The notes: generated from the sequence alone by a model not told the origin. Shown: positions 15,889-25,017, counted from the stretch's first letter. The stretch: DNA of 64,000 nt from Streptomyces rishiriensis (GCF_030815485.1 NZ_JAUSWV010000002.1:4402001-4466000); one strand, 5' to 3'. Made by a program: numbers and translations.

Positions 15889-17730
15889 CTAGAAGGCGGC
15901 CTCGTCCAGCTCCATCAGGTCGAGCTCGACACCCGCGGCGATCTTGCGGGCCAGGGTGACGCCCGGCAGGACGTCGGCGGCGAAGAACTTCGCCGCCGCG
16001 ATCTTGCCGGTGTAGAACGCCACGTCCTTCGCGGAGAGGGCCTTGGTCGCGGCGGACTCGAGCTTCTCGGCGGCGATCGCGGCGCCCTTGAGGAGCAGGT
16101 AGCCGACGATGACGTCACCGGAGGCCAGCAGCAGGCGGGTCGTGTTCAGGCCCACCTTGTAGATGTTCTTCACGTCCTGCTCGGTGGCCGCGAGGTCGGT
16201 CAGCATCAGGCCGACGATGGCCTCGAGCTCGACGGCGGCCTTGGCCAGGTGCTCGCGGGCGCCGGCCAGCTCCTCGCCGCCGGTGCCCAGCGCGAGGAAC
16301 TTCTTGATGTCCTCGGCGAGGGAGTTCAGTGCGGCGCCCTGGTTGCGGACGATCTTCCGGAAGAAGAAGTCCTGGCCCTGGATCGCCGTGGTGCCCTCGT
16401 ACAGGGTGTCGATCTTGGCGTCGCGGATGTACTGCTCGATCGGGTACTCCTGGAGGAACCCGGAGCCGCCGAAGGTCTGGAGCGACTGGGCGAGCTGCTC
16501 GTAGCCCTTCTCGGAGCCGTAGCCCTTGACGATCGGCAGGAGCAGGTCGTTGAGCGCGTGCTCCGCCTTCGCGTCCTCGCCGTTCGCCTCCTTCACGGCG
16601 ATCGCGTCCTGGACGGAGGCCGTGTAGAGGACGAGGGCGCGCATGCCCTCCGCGTACGCCTTCTGCGTGATCAGCGAGCGGCGCACGTCGGGGTGGTGGG
16701 TGATGGTGACCTTCGGCGCGGCCTTGTCCATGAAGTTCGCCAGGTCGGGACCCTGGACGCGCTCCTTGGCGTACTCCAGGGCGTTGAGGTAGCCGGTGGA
16801 GAGGGTGGAGATCGCCTTGGTGCCGACCATCATGCGGGCGAACTCGATGATGCGGAACATCTGACGGATGCCGTCGTGCTTGTCGCCGATCAGCCAGCCC
16901 TTGGCCGGGTGCCGGTCGCCGAACGTCATCTCGCAGGTGTTGGAGGCCTTCAGGCCCATCTTGTGCTCGACGTTGGTGGCGTAGACGCCGTTGCGCTCGC
17001 CCAGTTCGCCGGTCTCGAAGTCGAAGAGCGTCTTCGGGACCATGAAGAGGGACAGGCCCTTGGTGCCGGGTCCGGCGCCCTCGGGACGGGCCAGCACGTA
17101 GTGGAGGATGTTCTCCGACATGTCGTGCTCACCGGACGTGATGAAGCGCTTCACGCCCTCGATGTGCCAGGAGCCGTCCTCCTGCTGGACGGCCTTGGTG
17201 CGGCCGGCGCCCACGTCCGAGCCGGCGTCCGGCTCGGTGAGGACCATCGTGGAGCCCCACTGCCGGTCGACGGCGATCTGCGCGATCTTCTTCTGGACGT
17301 CGTTGCCCTCGTCGAAGAGGATGCCGGCGAAGGCAGGGCCGGAGGAGTACATCCACACGGCCGGGTTGGCGCCGAGGATGAGTTCCGCGTACGCCCAGAT
17401 CAGGGACGGCGGCGCGGTGGTGCCGCCGATCTCCTCGGGCAGGCCGAGACGCCAGTACTCGGAGTCCATGAAGGCCTGGTAGCTCTTCTTGAAGGAAGCG
17501 GGGACCGGCGCGGTGTTGGTCTCGGGGTCGAAGACCGGCGGGTTGCGGTCGGCGTCCGTGAAGGACTCCGCCAGCTCGTTCTCCGCGAGGCGGGTCAGCT
17601 CCTCGAGGATGCTCTTCGCGGTCTCGGTGTCCATCTCCCCGAACGGGCCGGTGCCGTACAGCTTGTCGCGCCCGAGTACCTCGAAGAGGTTGAACTCGAT
17701 GTCGCGGAGATTCGACTTGTAGTGCCCCAT
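15889..17730 (-). CDS. Acyl-CoA dehydrogenase (FadE-like)
   Basis: 613-aa FAD enzyme that forms the 2,3-double bond of acyl-CoAs in beta-oxidation. The usual N-terminal helical and middle beta domains (TMVLTEPDAGSDVGAG, the FITSGEHDMSENI segment) are followed by the C-terminal helical domain with FGGSGFLQEYPIEQYIRD. An extra C-terminal acetyl-CoA-dehydrogenase-type region of about 120 residues explains the length. MGHYKSNLRDIEFNLFEVLG is a typical start, with GGAG eight bases before the ATG. The promoter region contains a TACCGA/TCGGTA dyad that may be the operator of a fatty-acid regulator. Confidence 0.93.
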   Translation of the reverse strand: MGHYKSNLRDIEFNLFEVLGRDKLYGTGPFGEMDTETAKSILEELTRLAENELAESFTDADRNPPVFDPETNTAPVPASFKKSYQAFMDSEYWRLGLPEEIGGTTAPPSLIWAYAELILGANPAVWMYSSGPAFAGILFDEGNDVQKKIAQIAVDRQWGSTMVLTEPDAGSDVGAGRTKAVQQEDGSWHIEGVKRFITSGEHDMSENILHYVLARPEGAGPGTKGLSLFMVPKTLFDFETGELGERNGVYATNVEHKMGLKASNTCEMTFGDRHPAKGWLIGDKHDGIRQMFRIIEFARMMVGTKAISTLSTGYLNALEYAKERVQGPDLANFMDKAAPKVTITHHPDVRRSLITQKAYAEGMRALVLYTASVQDAIAVKEANGEDAKAEHALNDLLLPIVKGYGSEKGYEQLAQSLQTFGGSGFLQEYPIEQYIRDAKIDTLYEGTTAIQGQDFFFRKIVRNQGAALNSLAEDIKKFLALGTGGEELAGAREHLAKAAVELEAIVGLMLTDLAATEQDVKNIYKVGLNTTRLLLASGDVIVGYLLLKGAAIAAEKLESAATKALSAKDVAFYTGKIAAAKFFAADVLPGVTLARKIAAGVELDLMELDEAAF

Positions 17731-17802
17731 GGCGACGGCTCCGTAAAGAGAGATCGGCGAGGGACTGGGATCCTCGCGCTAGTTCACGTACCAACAAGTA
17801 GC

Positions 17803-17826
17803 TACCGATGATGCTACCCGTCGGTA
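17803..17826. promoter_or_regulatory. Spaced dyad upstream of the acyl-CoA dehydrogenase gene
   Basis: Perfect 6-bp arms TACCGA and TCGGTA, 12 bp apart, in the divergent region shared with the SseB-like gene. A TAGCAT -10-like hexamer on the minus strand lies between the arms, so a bound regulator would block the promoter. The identity of the regulator is unknown. Confidence 0.35.
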
Positions 17827-17937
17827 ATAAGTCGCAACCCCGAACCGGTCATCTGTGACGTGTGACGCGTCCCGTACTCCCCGGAAGGGGCCCCCGTACC
17901 GCCCCGCGGGCCGGGCGCGCTCGGTACGCTTGCGCCC

Positions 17938-18420
17938 ATGTACGGATACGGCCAGCCCATGGACGGCGGTGCTGCACAGCAGCAGTACGCCCCGCCGCAG
18001 CAGCAGATGCCCGGCGGCCACGGCGGGTACGGTCAGCAGCCGCCGCTCTACCCGGAGCCGTCCCCGCCGTCCCTCGCCGACGCCGTGCGGGCCTTCACCA
18101 CCGGGCAGCTGGCCGCGGAGGACTTCCAGCAGGTCTTCGCGACGTCCAAGGTCTACTGTCCGCGCGGTGACAACCCCGGGTTCCTCGCCCTGCACAACAC
18201 CCAGCAGCCGGTGATCCCGATGTTCACCTCGCTCAAGGAGCTGCGCCGGTACGCGGGCAAGGAGTCCAAGTACTTCGTGATCACCGGCTCCGAGATGATC
18301 GACCTGCTGCCCACCGGGTACGGCTTCGTCCTCGACATGGAGGGTGAGCACCGGATGGTGTTCGACGCGAAGGCGGTCGAGCAGATGGTCGAGTTCGCGA
18401 TGCGGCGGATGTACGGCTGA
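17938..18420 (+). CDS. SseB-family protein with Gln/Gly/Pro-rich N-terminus
   Basis: 160-aa protein. The first 45 residues are disordered (MYGYGQPMDG, QQQYAPPQQQ). The rest is an SseB N-terminal domain (VFATSKVYCPRG, then PMFTSLKELRRYAG and an EFAMRRMYG end). Enterobacterial SseB enhances serine sensitivity; the actinobacterial proteins are uncharacterised. It is divergent from the acyl-CoA dehydrogenase gene and followed by a clear terminator, so it is monocistronic. Confidence 0.8.
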   Translation: MYGYGQPMDGGAAQQQYAPPQQQMPGGHGGYGQQPPLYPEPSPPSLADAVRAFTTGQLAAEDFQQVFATSKVYCPRGDNPGFLALHNTQQPVIPMFTSLKELRRYAGKESKYFVITGSEMIDLLPTGYGFVLDMEGEHRMVFDAKAVEQMVEFAMRRMYG

Positions 18421-18454
18421 GGGCCCCCTCCTCTTCCCCTCCGCCCTCCTTCTT

Positions 18455-18490
18455 CTGATCCCCGGTCGGCCCTCGGGCGCCGGGGATCAG
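18455..18490 (+). terminator. Terminator after the SseB-like gene
   Basis: 11-bp perfect stem CTGATCCCCGG/CCGGGGATCAG with a 14-base loop, 35 bases after the stop codon and preceded by a pyrimidine-rich stretch. Confidence 0.8.
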
Positions 18491-18598
18491 CCCTTTCCCC
18501 TCACAGCCGTGTCATAGGGTTCCCCCGCGCCACCGCCCCCGCATGGCCGCCTCTTCACGGGAATGTCCTACGGGCTTCCCTCGTTACGGGTAGCAGAA

Positions 18599-18614
18599 AG
18601 TTCAATGCTCAACT
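18599..18614. promoter_or_regulatory. Possible operator of the pirin gene
   Basis: Imperfect dyad AGTTCAATGCTCAACT within an unusually AT-rich patch 36 bases before the pirin start. The AGTT...AACT arms are of the kind bound by MarR/PadR or MerR-type redox regulators. No regulator gene is adjacent. Confidence 0.3.
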
Positions 18615-18649
18615 AAACTGGGACGCACGTCGCCCAAGGAGGTACGGAC

Positions 18650-19621
18650 ATGCCCGCAGTGACCGTCGAGAACCCGCTGACCCTGCCGCGCGTCACCGCA
18701 TCGGCCGACGCGGTCGCACGTCCCGTGCTCACCGTCACGACCGCGCCGAGCGGTTTCGAGGGCGAGGGCTTCCCGGTACGCCGTGCGTTCGCCGGGATCA
18801 ACTACCGCCACCTCGACCCGTTCATCATGATGGACCAGATGGGCGAGGTGGAGTACGCGCCGGGGGAGCCCAAGGGCACCCCCTGGCACCCGCACCGCGG
18901 CTTCGAGACCGTCACCTACATCATCGACGGGATCTTCGACCACCAGGACAGCCAGGGCGGCGGCGGCACCATCACCAACGGCGACACCCAGTGGATGACG
19001 GCCGGCTCGGGCCTGCTCCACATCGAGGCGCCGCCGGAGTCGCTGGTCATGTCCGGCGGTCTCTTCCACGGCCTCCAGCTGTGGGTGAACCTGCCGGCCA
19101 AGGACAAGATGATGGCGCCGCGCTACCAGGACATCCGGGGCGGCCACGTGCAGCTCCTGACGAGCCCGGACGGCGGCGCGCTGCTGCGGGTCATCGCGGG
19201 CGGGCTGGACGGCCACGCCGGACCCGGTGTCACCCACACCCCCATCACGATGGTCCACGCGACCCTCGCGCCGGGCGCGGAACTCACTCTTCCGTGGCGT
19301 GAGGACTTCAACGGTCTCGCGTACGTCATGGCCGGCCGCGGTTCGGTCGGCGCCGAGCGCCGGCCGATCCACCTGGGCCAGACGGCGGTCTTCGGCGCGG
19401 GATCCTCGCTGACGGTCCGCGCGGACGAGAAGCAGGACGCGCACACGCCCGACCTGGAGGTCGTGCTGCTGGGCGGTCAGCCGATCCGTGAGCCGATGGC
19501 CCACTACGGCCCGTTCGTGATGAACACCAAGGACGAGCTCCAGCAGGCCTTCGACGACTTCCAGAAGGGCCGGCTGGGCACGGTTCCGGCGGTGCACGGG
19601 ATGACGGCCGAGGGCATCTAG
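18650..19621 (+). CDS. Pirin-family protein (putative quercetinase-like dioxygenase)
   Basis: 323-aa bicupin. The N-terminal cupin has the pirin iron motif WHPHRGFETVTYIIDG, with the third His and the Glu in SGLLHIEAPPE. The C-terminal cupin is divergent and probably has no metal. Bacterial pirins can show quercetin 2,3-dioxygenase activity or act as redox-sensing regulators; which applies here cannot be decided. A strong AAGGAGG ribosome site precedes the ATG, and the promoter patch upstream is AT-rich with a dyad. Monocistronic, followed by a bidirectional terminator. Confidence 0.9.
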   Translation: MPAVTVENPLTLPRVTASADAVARPVLTVTTAPSGFEGEGFPVRRAFAGINYRHLDPFIMMDQMGEVEYAPGEPKGTPWHPHRGFETVTYIIDGIFDHQDSQGGGGTITNGDTQWMTAGSGLLHIEAPPESLVMSGGLFHGLQLWVNLPAKDKMMAPRYQDIRGGHVQLLTSPDGGALLRVIAGGLDGHAGPGVTHTPITMVHATLAPGAELTLPWREDFNGLAYVMAGRGSVGAERRPIHLGQTAVFGAGSSLTVRADEKQDAHTPDLEVVLLGGQPIREPMAHYGPFVMNTKDELQQAFDDFQKGRLGTVPAVHGMTAEGI

Positions 19622-19657
19622 TCCTCCGGCCGGCCGGAAACCGGCTACGGTGTGACA

Positions 19658-19696
19658 AGGCCCGAAGCCGCAACTTTGGTTTGCGACTTCGGGCCT
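19658..19696. terminator. Bidirectional terminator
   Basis: Sixteen-base arms AGGCCCGAAGCCGCAA and TTGCGACTTCGGGCCT with one C-A mismatch and a 7-base loop, between the convergent pirin (+) and Bro-N (-) genes. Confidence 0.85.
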
Positions 19697-19716
19697 GTCT
19701 GTTCCGGTGCGCTTCG

Positions 19717-20646
19717 CTACGGCAGCACGTACACGGGCGCCCCGTCGGCGGCGCAGCCGGTCTGCCGTACGCAGCCTCGCCTGAGCAGCATGCGCAGGCA
19801 GTCGAGGACGCGATCCTGCGACATGCCGGTCCGGGCGGCGATTTCCTCGACCCGGTAACGGGCCTCACCGCGCGACAGAGCCGGGGCGAGGACGGCGGCG
19901 ACCATGTGCACGTCGTCCGTGACGAGGAGGTTCTTCGCTTTCCAGGTGGCGAGAATCTGCTGCGCGGTCAACTCCGGCGCGGCAACGCTGTGTCCGGGCC
20001 GCCTGAGGGCTTCGGCGATGTCCCTCAGCGCGTCGGCCATCCTGTTCTGGCTGTCGGTGATCTGCCGCAGCAGTTCGTTGCGCTCCCCCGCGGCGGCCGC
20101 CAGCATCTCGTCAACCCGCAGGTTGCGCTCTTCGAGCCGCACGATGGCGTCGGCGACCTGCTCGGGCATGAGGTACGCGGTGCCGCCGGTGGGAGCGGGT
20201 TGCACGGGGGCCGGTTCCAGGGAGTAGGAGCCCTGCTGTTGGACCGTCTCGATGACTTCGTCGACCCAGGCTTTGAACGGGGCGCACTCGGGCTTGCTGC
20301 AACCGTTGACGAGCCTGATGAGCCCCTTGAGGTTCACCATCTTCATTGTCTTTTGCAGCCTGTGAGCTGCAAGTTTGCGCGAGGCGTCTGCTGTACAGAC
20401 GCCTTGTGCAATCTCGGCCAGGGACCTGGTGCAATCTGCTGCAACATGCGCAAGCAGCGCCTGGCGCGTGTTCACGTACCCGAGTTCCGTGGCCACGTCG
20501 GCTGCCACGAACCAGTGCTCTCCGTCCGGTGTCGTCAGCCTCCTGAGTCGCGCCCCCGTCGCCACGAACACGAAGTCGTTGATGTCGATCGCGTCCTGCC
20601 GTGCCGCCGTCTGGTCCGGCGGCGGTGTGTCGTTCTGCTCGTACAT
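19717..20646 (-). CDS. Bro-N domain protein (phage-antirepressor-like)
   Basis: 309-aa protein with an N-terminal BRO domain (WFVAADVATELGYVNTRQAL, then MVNLKGLIRLVN), as in phage antirepressors and baculovirus BRO proteins, which bind DNA. A middle coiled coil (LEERNLRVDEMLAAAAGERN) follows. The C-terminal part (YRVEEIAARTGMSQDRVLDC) looks like a winged helix. The ATG has a perfect GGAGGTGATG ribosome site. No other phage gene is nearby. It could be a domesticated prophage remnant or a Streptomyces regulator built on the Bro fold. The DNA is less GC-rich in parts than the neighbours. Confidence 0.8.
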   Translation of the reverse strand: MYEQNDTPPPDQTAARQDAIDINDFVFVATGARLRRLTTPDGEHWFVAADVATELGYVNTRQALLAHVAADCTRSLAEIAQGVCTADASRKLAAHRLQKTMKMVNLKGLIRLVNGCSKPECAPFKAWVDEVIETVQQQGSYSLEPAPVQPAPTGGTAYLMPEQVADAIVRLEERNLRVDEMLAAAAGERNELLRQITDSQNRMADALRDIAEALRRPGHSVAAPELTAQQILATWKAKNLLVTDDVHMVAAVLAPALSRGEARYRVEEIAARTGMSQDRVLDCLRMLLRRGCVRQTGCAADGAPVYVLP

Positions 20647-20673
20647 CGAGCATCACCTCCGCCATGAAAAATA

Positions 20674-20683
20674 GGCATATGCC
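20674..20683. promoter_or_regulatory. Palindrome upstream of the Bro-N gene
   Basis: Perfect 10-bp palindrome GGCATATGCC in an AT-rich patch 28 bases upstream of the start, next to a run of T. It is likely part of the promoter/operator; autoregulation by the Bro-N protein is possible but unproven. Confidence 0.4.
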
Positions 20684-20841
20684 ACCGCAACTGGCCGCGC
20701 TGGCAAGGATGTTCACCCTTTAGGAGCGGGCGTTCGAATCTGACCCTGGGTCACGTCCCCGTCACCCGGGCGGTCGTCCGGCCAGGACAACCCGGTGCCT
20801 CCGTGATCCGCTGAACCCGTGCACTTGCTCCCGCGGACGCG

Positions 20842-22992
20842 TTACGGGGCTCCCGCCGAGGGCTCGCAGGGCTCGTAGACCTCGTGGAGTTCGAACCAGA
20901 TGGTCTTGCCCTCACCCCGCGGCGCCACCCCCCAGGTGTCCGCGAGCAGTTCGATGAGGATCAGGCCGCGCCCCGAGGAGGCCAGCTCACCGGGGCGGCG
21001 CTTGTGGGGGAGGTCGTCGCCGGTGTCGGTGACCTCGATGCGGAGCCGGCGTTCCCCGGGGGCGCCGGTGACCTCGGCGACGAGCAGCGCGTCCGCGTCG
21101 GTGTGGACGAGGACGTTGGTCAGGGTCTCGGAGACGAGCAGGACCGCCGAGTCGATCTGGTCCTCGCAGGTCCAGTCGTGCAGCAGTTCGCGCAGTTGCT
21201 GCCGGGCCACGGAGATCCGTTCGGGCTCGGCCTGCGCGACCGTCAGCATCGAGCGGCGTACCGGCCGGCGGACCGGCACGGGAGTGGCGCCCGGACCGCA
21301 GCCGCCCTCGCCCTGGCGGCACAGGAGCAGTACCGCTATGTCGTCCTCACGGCGGTCCGCGAGCGGGCCCGTGGTGTGGTGGGAGGAAGGACCGTGCACC
21401 GCCTGGACCAGGGCGTCGGCCAGTTCCTCGAGATCGCCCTCGTGTGCCTCGAGGATCTTGCGGACGCGTCGCCAACCGGTGTCGAGGTCGTGGCCGCCGG
21501 TCTCCAGCAGGCCGTCGGTGCAGAGCATCAGCGCCTCGCCGGGTTCCATGGCGAGCCGGGTGGTGGGGTAGTCGGCGTCCGGGTCGATGCCCAGCGGCAG
21601 GCCCCCGGCGGTGACGCGGATCAGCACGGTGCCGTCGGACATGCGGATCGCGGGGTCCAGATGTCCGGCCCGGGCGGCTTCCAGGACCCCGGTCACCGGG
21701 TCGACCTCGATGTAGAGACAGGTGGCGAAACGGGGATCGGCCCCGGCTCCGCCGTCCGTGTCGGTGAGTCCGTGGAAGAAGCCGGAGGCGCGGGAGAGGA
21801 CGGCGTCCGGGCGGTGACCCTCGGCGGCGTACGCCCGTACCGCTATGCGCAGCTGGCCCATGAGCCCCGCCGCGCGGACGTCGTGGCCCTGGACGTCGCC
21901 GATGACCAGGGCGAAGCGGCCCCTGGGCAGCGGGATCATGTCGTACCAGTCGCCGCCGACCTGGAGGCCGCCGCCGGTGGGTATGTAGCGGGCGGCGAGC
22001 GTCATGCCCGGTATCTCGGGGCCGAGCGTGGGGAGCATGGAGCGCTGGAGGCCGTCGGTCAGCTCGCGCTGGGTCTCCGCGAGGCCGGCCCGGGTGAGGG
22101 CCTGGGCCAGCATGCGCGCGACCGTCGTCAGCACGGACCGCTCGTCCGGGGTGAACGCCACCGGGTACGCGAAGCCGGCCATCCAGGCGCCCATCGTGCG
22201 GCCGGCCACCGTCAGCGGCAGGAACGCCCACGAGTGACGGCCGAAGTGCGCGGCCAGCGGCCAGGTGAGCGGGTAGCGCTCCTTGTACTGCTCGGGGGAG
22301 GACAGATACACGGCCCGTCCGGTGCGCACGACCTCGGCCGCCGGATAGTCCGTGTGGAGGGACATCTGGCTGAACGGGTCCTCGTCGCCGGACCGGTGTC
22401 CGTGGTGGCCGATGATCGTCAGCCGGTCGCCCTCCACACCGAAGACGGCGAGTCCGTCCGGTGAGAAGCCCGGCATGGACAGGCCCGCCGCGACCCTCAG
22501 CACCTCCTCGGTGGATCGCGCCTCCGCCAGCGCCCGGCCCGCGTCCAGCAGGAACGCCTCGCGCGAGCGTCGCCAGTCGCCGGTGACGGCGGTCCGTCCC
22601 GCGGGGGTGCCCGGCGTCGGCTCGGTCACCTCCTGGAGGGTGCCGATCAGCTCGTACGCCTTCTTCGCCGGGTCGAAGGACGGCTTGGAGCGGCTGCGCA
22701 CGACCCGGACGACCCGCCCCTGGTCATCCATGATCCGGATGCGTACCTCCGCGAGGGTGCCCTCGGCGACGGCGAGCTGGATCACCCCGGTGATCTCGTT
22801 CCAGTCGACGGGGTGGAGACGGGCCCGGGTCTGGGCCTCGGTGAGGACCGTCTCCTCCCGGGGCAGCCCGAGCAGCCGGGCTGCCTCGGCGTCGACCGTG
22901 ACCAGCCCGGTGGCGGTGTCCCAGTGCCACAGGCCGGTCGCGAGGGAGGCGAGGACCTCCCCCACGGCGGGCAACGGCTCGCCAGTGCGCAT
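20842..22992 (-). CDS. PAS-GAF-PP2C (SpoIIE)-HATPase multidomain phosphatase
   Basis: 716-aa signalling protein. A PAS domain (residues about 10-125, LWHWDTATGLVTVDAEAARLLGLP) and a GAF domain (about 150-310) precede a SpoIIE/RsbU-type PP2C phosphatase (MTLAARYIPTGGGLQVGGDW, then IGDVQGHDVRAAGLM with metal-binding Asp residues). An RsbW-like anti-sigma kinase/ATPase domain (SETLTNVLVHTDADALLV, then the SSGRGLILIELLAD box) is at the C-terminus. Proteins of this type dephosphorylate anti-sigma-factor antagonists and may also bind a sigma factor or STAS partner. No sigma or STAS gene is adjacent. No membrane segment, so cytoplasmic sensing is expected. Confidence 0.93.
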   Translation of the reverse strand: MRTGEPLPAVGEVLASLATGLWHWDTATGLVTVDAEAARLLGLPREETVLTEAQTRARLHPVDWNEITGVIQLAVAEGTLAEVRIRIMDDQGRVVRVVRSRSKPSFDPAKKAYELIGTLQEVTEPTPGTPAGRTAVTGDWRRSREAFLLDAGRALAEARSTEEVLRVAAGLSMPGFSPDGLAVFGVEGDRLTIIGHHGHRSGDEDPFSQMSLHTDYPAAEVVRTGRAVYLSSPEQYKERYPLTWPLAAHFGRHSWAFLPLTVAGRTMGAWMAGFAYPVAFTPDERSVLTTVARMLAQALTRAGLAETQRELTDGLQRSMLPTLGPEIPGMTLAARYIPTGGGLQVGGDWYDMIPLPRGRFALVIGDVQGHDVRAAGLMGQLRIAVRAYAAEGHRPDAVLSRASGFFHGLTDTDGGAGADPRFATCLYIEVDPVTGVLEAARAGHLDPAIRMSDGTVLIRVTAGGLPLGIDPDADYPTTRLAMEPGEALMLCTDGLLETGGHDLDTGWRRVRKILEAHEGDLEELADALVQAVHGPSSHHTTGPLADRREDDIAVLLLCRQGEGGCGPGATPVPVRRPVRRSMLTVAQAEPERISVARQQLRELLHDWTCEDQIDSAVLLVSETLTNVLVHTDADALLVAEVTGAPGERRLRIEVTDTGDDLPHKRRPGELASSGRGLILIELLADTWGVAPRGEGKTIWFELHEVYEPCEPSAGAP

Positions 22993-23087
22993 TGCCCCAC
23001 TTTAAGAAGATGCGAACGAAAGCTGCCACTGATCGCCGCGCCGGTATTGCGGGGAGGTGATCAGTGACCGCCCGGTACCCTGGGGGT

Positions 23088-23103
23088 TGTTTCACGTGAA
23101 ACA
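23088..23103. promoter_or_regulatory. parS site (ParB-binding centromere)
   Basis: Perfect 16-bp palindrome TGTTTCACGTGAAACA, identical to the bacterial parS consensus and containing the Streptomyces core GTTTCACGTGAAAC. It lies in the intergenic gap just upstream of aspS. Streptomyces parS sites cluster around oriC, so this places the window in the origin-proximal chromosome. Confidence 0.92.
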
Positions 23104-23136
23104 CGCCCTCGATCCGCGAAGACTGGATGAACGACG

Positions 23137-24900
23137 ATGCATCGGTACAGGTCCCACACCTGCGGCGAGCTCCGCGCCTCTGACGTCGGCACCGACGTCC
23201 GGCTGAGCGGCTGGCTGCACAATCGGCGCGACCTGGGCGGCATCCTCTTCATCGATCTGCGCGACCACTACGGCATCACGCAGCTCGTCGCCCGTCCGGG
23301 CACCCCCGCGTACGAGGCCCTCGACCGGCTGACCAAGGAGTCGACGGTCCGCATCGACGGCAAGGTCGTCTCGCGCGGCACGGAGAACGTCAACCCGGAC
23401 CTCTCGACCGGCGAGATCGAGGTCGAGGTCGGCGAGGTGGAGCTGCTCGGCGCCGCCCAGCCGCTCCCCTTCACGATCAACGCCGAGGACGGGGTCAACG
23501 AGGAGCGGCGCCTGGAGTACCGCTTCCTGGACCTGCGCCGTGAGCGCATGCACCGCAACATCATGCTGCGCACGTCGGTCATCTCGGCGATGCGGCACAA
23601 GATGACGGCGCTGGGCTTCAACGAGATGGCGACGCCGATCCTGTCCGCGACCTCCCCCGAGGGCGCCCGTGACTTCGTCGTCCCGTCCCGTCTGCACGCG
23701 GGCCGGTTCTACGCCCTGCCGCAGGCCCCGCAGCAGTTCAAGCAGCTGCTGATGATCTCGGGCTTCGACCGCTACTTCCAGATCGCGCCCTGTTTCCGTG
23801 ACGAGGACGCGCGCGCGGACCGTTCGCCGGGCGAGTTCTACCAGCTCGACGTCGAGATGAGCTTCGTCGAGCAGGAGGACGTCTTCCAGCCGATCGAGAA
23901 GCTCATGACGGAGCTGTTCGAGGAGTTCGGCGGCGGTCGTCATGTCACCTCCCCCTTCCCGCGCATCCCGTTCCGCGAGTCGATGCTGAAGTACGGCTCC
24001 GACAAGCCGGACCTGCGGGCTCAGCTGGAACTCACCGACATCACCGACATCTTCGAGGGCTCGGAGTTCAAGGCCTTCGCGGGCAAGCACGTCCGTGCGC
24101 TGCCGGTGCCGGACGTCGCCGCTCAGTCCCGGAAGTTCTTCGACCAGCTCGGCGACTTCGCGGTGACGCTGGGCGCGAAGGGGCTGGCCTGGGTCCGGGT
24201 GGCCGAGGACGGTTCGCTGACCGGCCCGATCGCGAAGTTCCTGACCGAGGAGAACGTCGCCGAGCTGACCAAGCGCCTGTCGCTGGCCGCCGGTCACGCG
24301 GTGTTCTTCGGCGCGGGCGAGTTCGACGAGGTCTCGAAGATCATGGGCGCGGTGCGGGTCGAGGCCGCCAAGCGTGCCGGGCACTTCGAGGAGAACGTCT
24401 TCCGCTTCTGCTGGATCGTCGACTTCCCGATGTACGAGAAGGACGAGGAAACCGGCAAGATCGACTTCTCGCACAACCCGTTCTCGATGCCGCAGGGCGG
24501 TCTGGAGGCCCTGGAGACCCAGGACCCGCTGGACATCCTGGGCTGGCAGTACGACATCGTCTGCAACGGCGTCGAGCTGTCCTCCGGCGCGATCCGGAAC
24601 CACGAGCCGGAGATCATGCTCAAGGCGTTCGAGATCGCGGGCTACGACCGGGAGACGGTCGAGGACAAGTTCGCCGGCATGCTGCGCGCGTTCCGCTTCG
24701 GCGCCCCGCCGCACGGCGGTATCGCCCCGGGCGTCGACCGCATCGTGATGCTGCTGGCCGATGAGCCGAACATCCGCGAGACCATCTCCTTCCCGCTCAA
24801 CGGCAACGCCCAGGACCTGATGATGGGCGCGCCGACGGAGCTGGAGGAGGCCCGGCTGCGGGAGCTGCACCTGTCGGTGCGCAAGCCGCAGCCCAAGTAG
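23137..24900 (+). CDS. aspS: Aspartyl-tRNA synthetase
   Basis: 587-aa class IIb synthetase charging tRNA with Asp. It has an N-terminal OB-fold anticodon domain (VRLSGWLHNRRDLGGILFI), motif 2 with FRDEDARADR, the bacterial GAD insertion domain (about residues 280-420) and motif 3 GIAPGVDRIVM near the end. The anticodon-binding position after RRD is Leu, as in the discriminating E. coli enzyme and unlike the His of many non-discriminating enzymes; this hints at, but does not prove, strict tRNA-Asp specificity. Length is normal for bacteria. It is monocistronic between parS and a strong terminator. Confidence 0.97.
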   Translation: MHRYRSHTCGELRASDVGTDVRLSGWLHNRRDLGGILFIDLRDHYGITQLVARPGTPAYEALDRLTKESTVRIDGKVVSRGTENVNPDLSTGEIEVEVGEVELLGAAQPLPFTINAEDGVNEERRLEYRFLDLRRERMHRNIMLRTSVISAMRHKMTALGFNEMATPILSATSPEGARDFVVPSRLHAGRFYALPQAPQQFKQLLMISGFDRYFQIAPCFRDEDARADRSPGEFYQLDVEMSFVEQEDVFQPIEKLMTELFEEFGGGRHVTSPFPRIPFRESMLKYGSDKPDLRAQLELTDITDIFEGSEFKAFAGKHVRALPVPDVAAQSRKFFDQLGDFAVTLGAKGLAWVRVAEDGSLTGPIAKFLTEENVAELTKRLSLAAGHAVFFGAGEFDEVSKIMGAVRVEAAKRAGHFEENVFRFCWIVDFPMYEKDEETGKIDFSHNPFSMPQGGLEALETQDPLDILGWQYDIVCNGVELSSGAIRNHEPEIMLKAFEIAGYDRETVEDKFAGMLRAFRFGAPPHGGIAPGVDRIVMLLADEPNIRETISFPLNGNAQDLMMGAPTELEEARLRELHLSVRKPQPK

Positions 24901-24938
24901 CGGTAAGCGGCGGAAGCCGCGGAAGCAGGCGGTACGAA

Positions 24939-24984
24939 CGAAAGTGGCCCGGAACCGGCGTCGGTTCCGGGCCACTTTCGTTTT
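24939..24984 (+). terminator. Rho-independent terminator of aspS
   Basis: Perfect 18-bp stem starting CGAAAGTGGCCCGGAACC with a 6-base loop, followed by TTTT. Confidence 0.95.
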
Positions 24985-25017
24985 CCCCGGGAACTGACAG
25001 CCCTTCCTTATGCTGCT

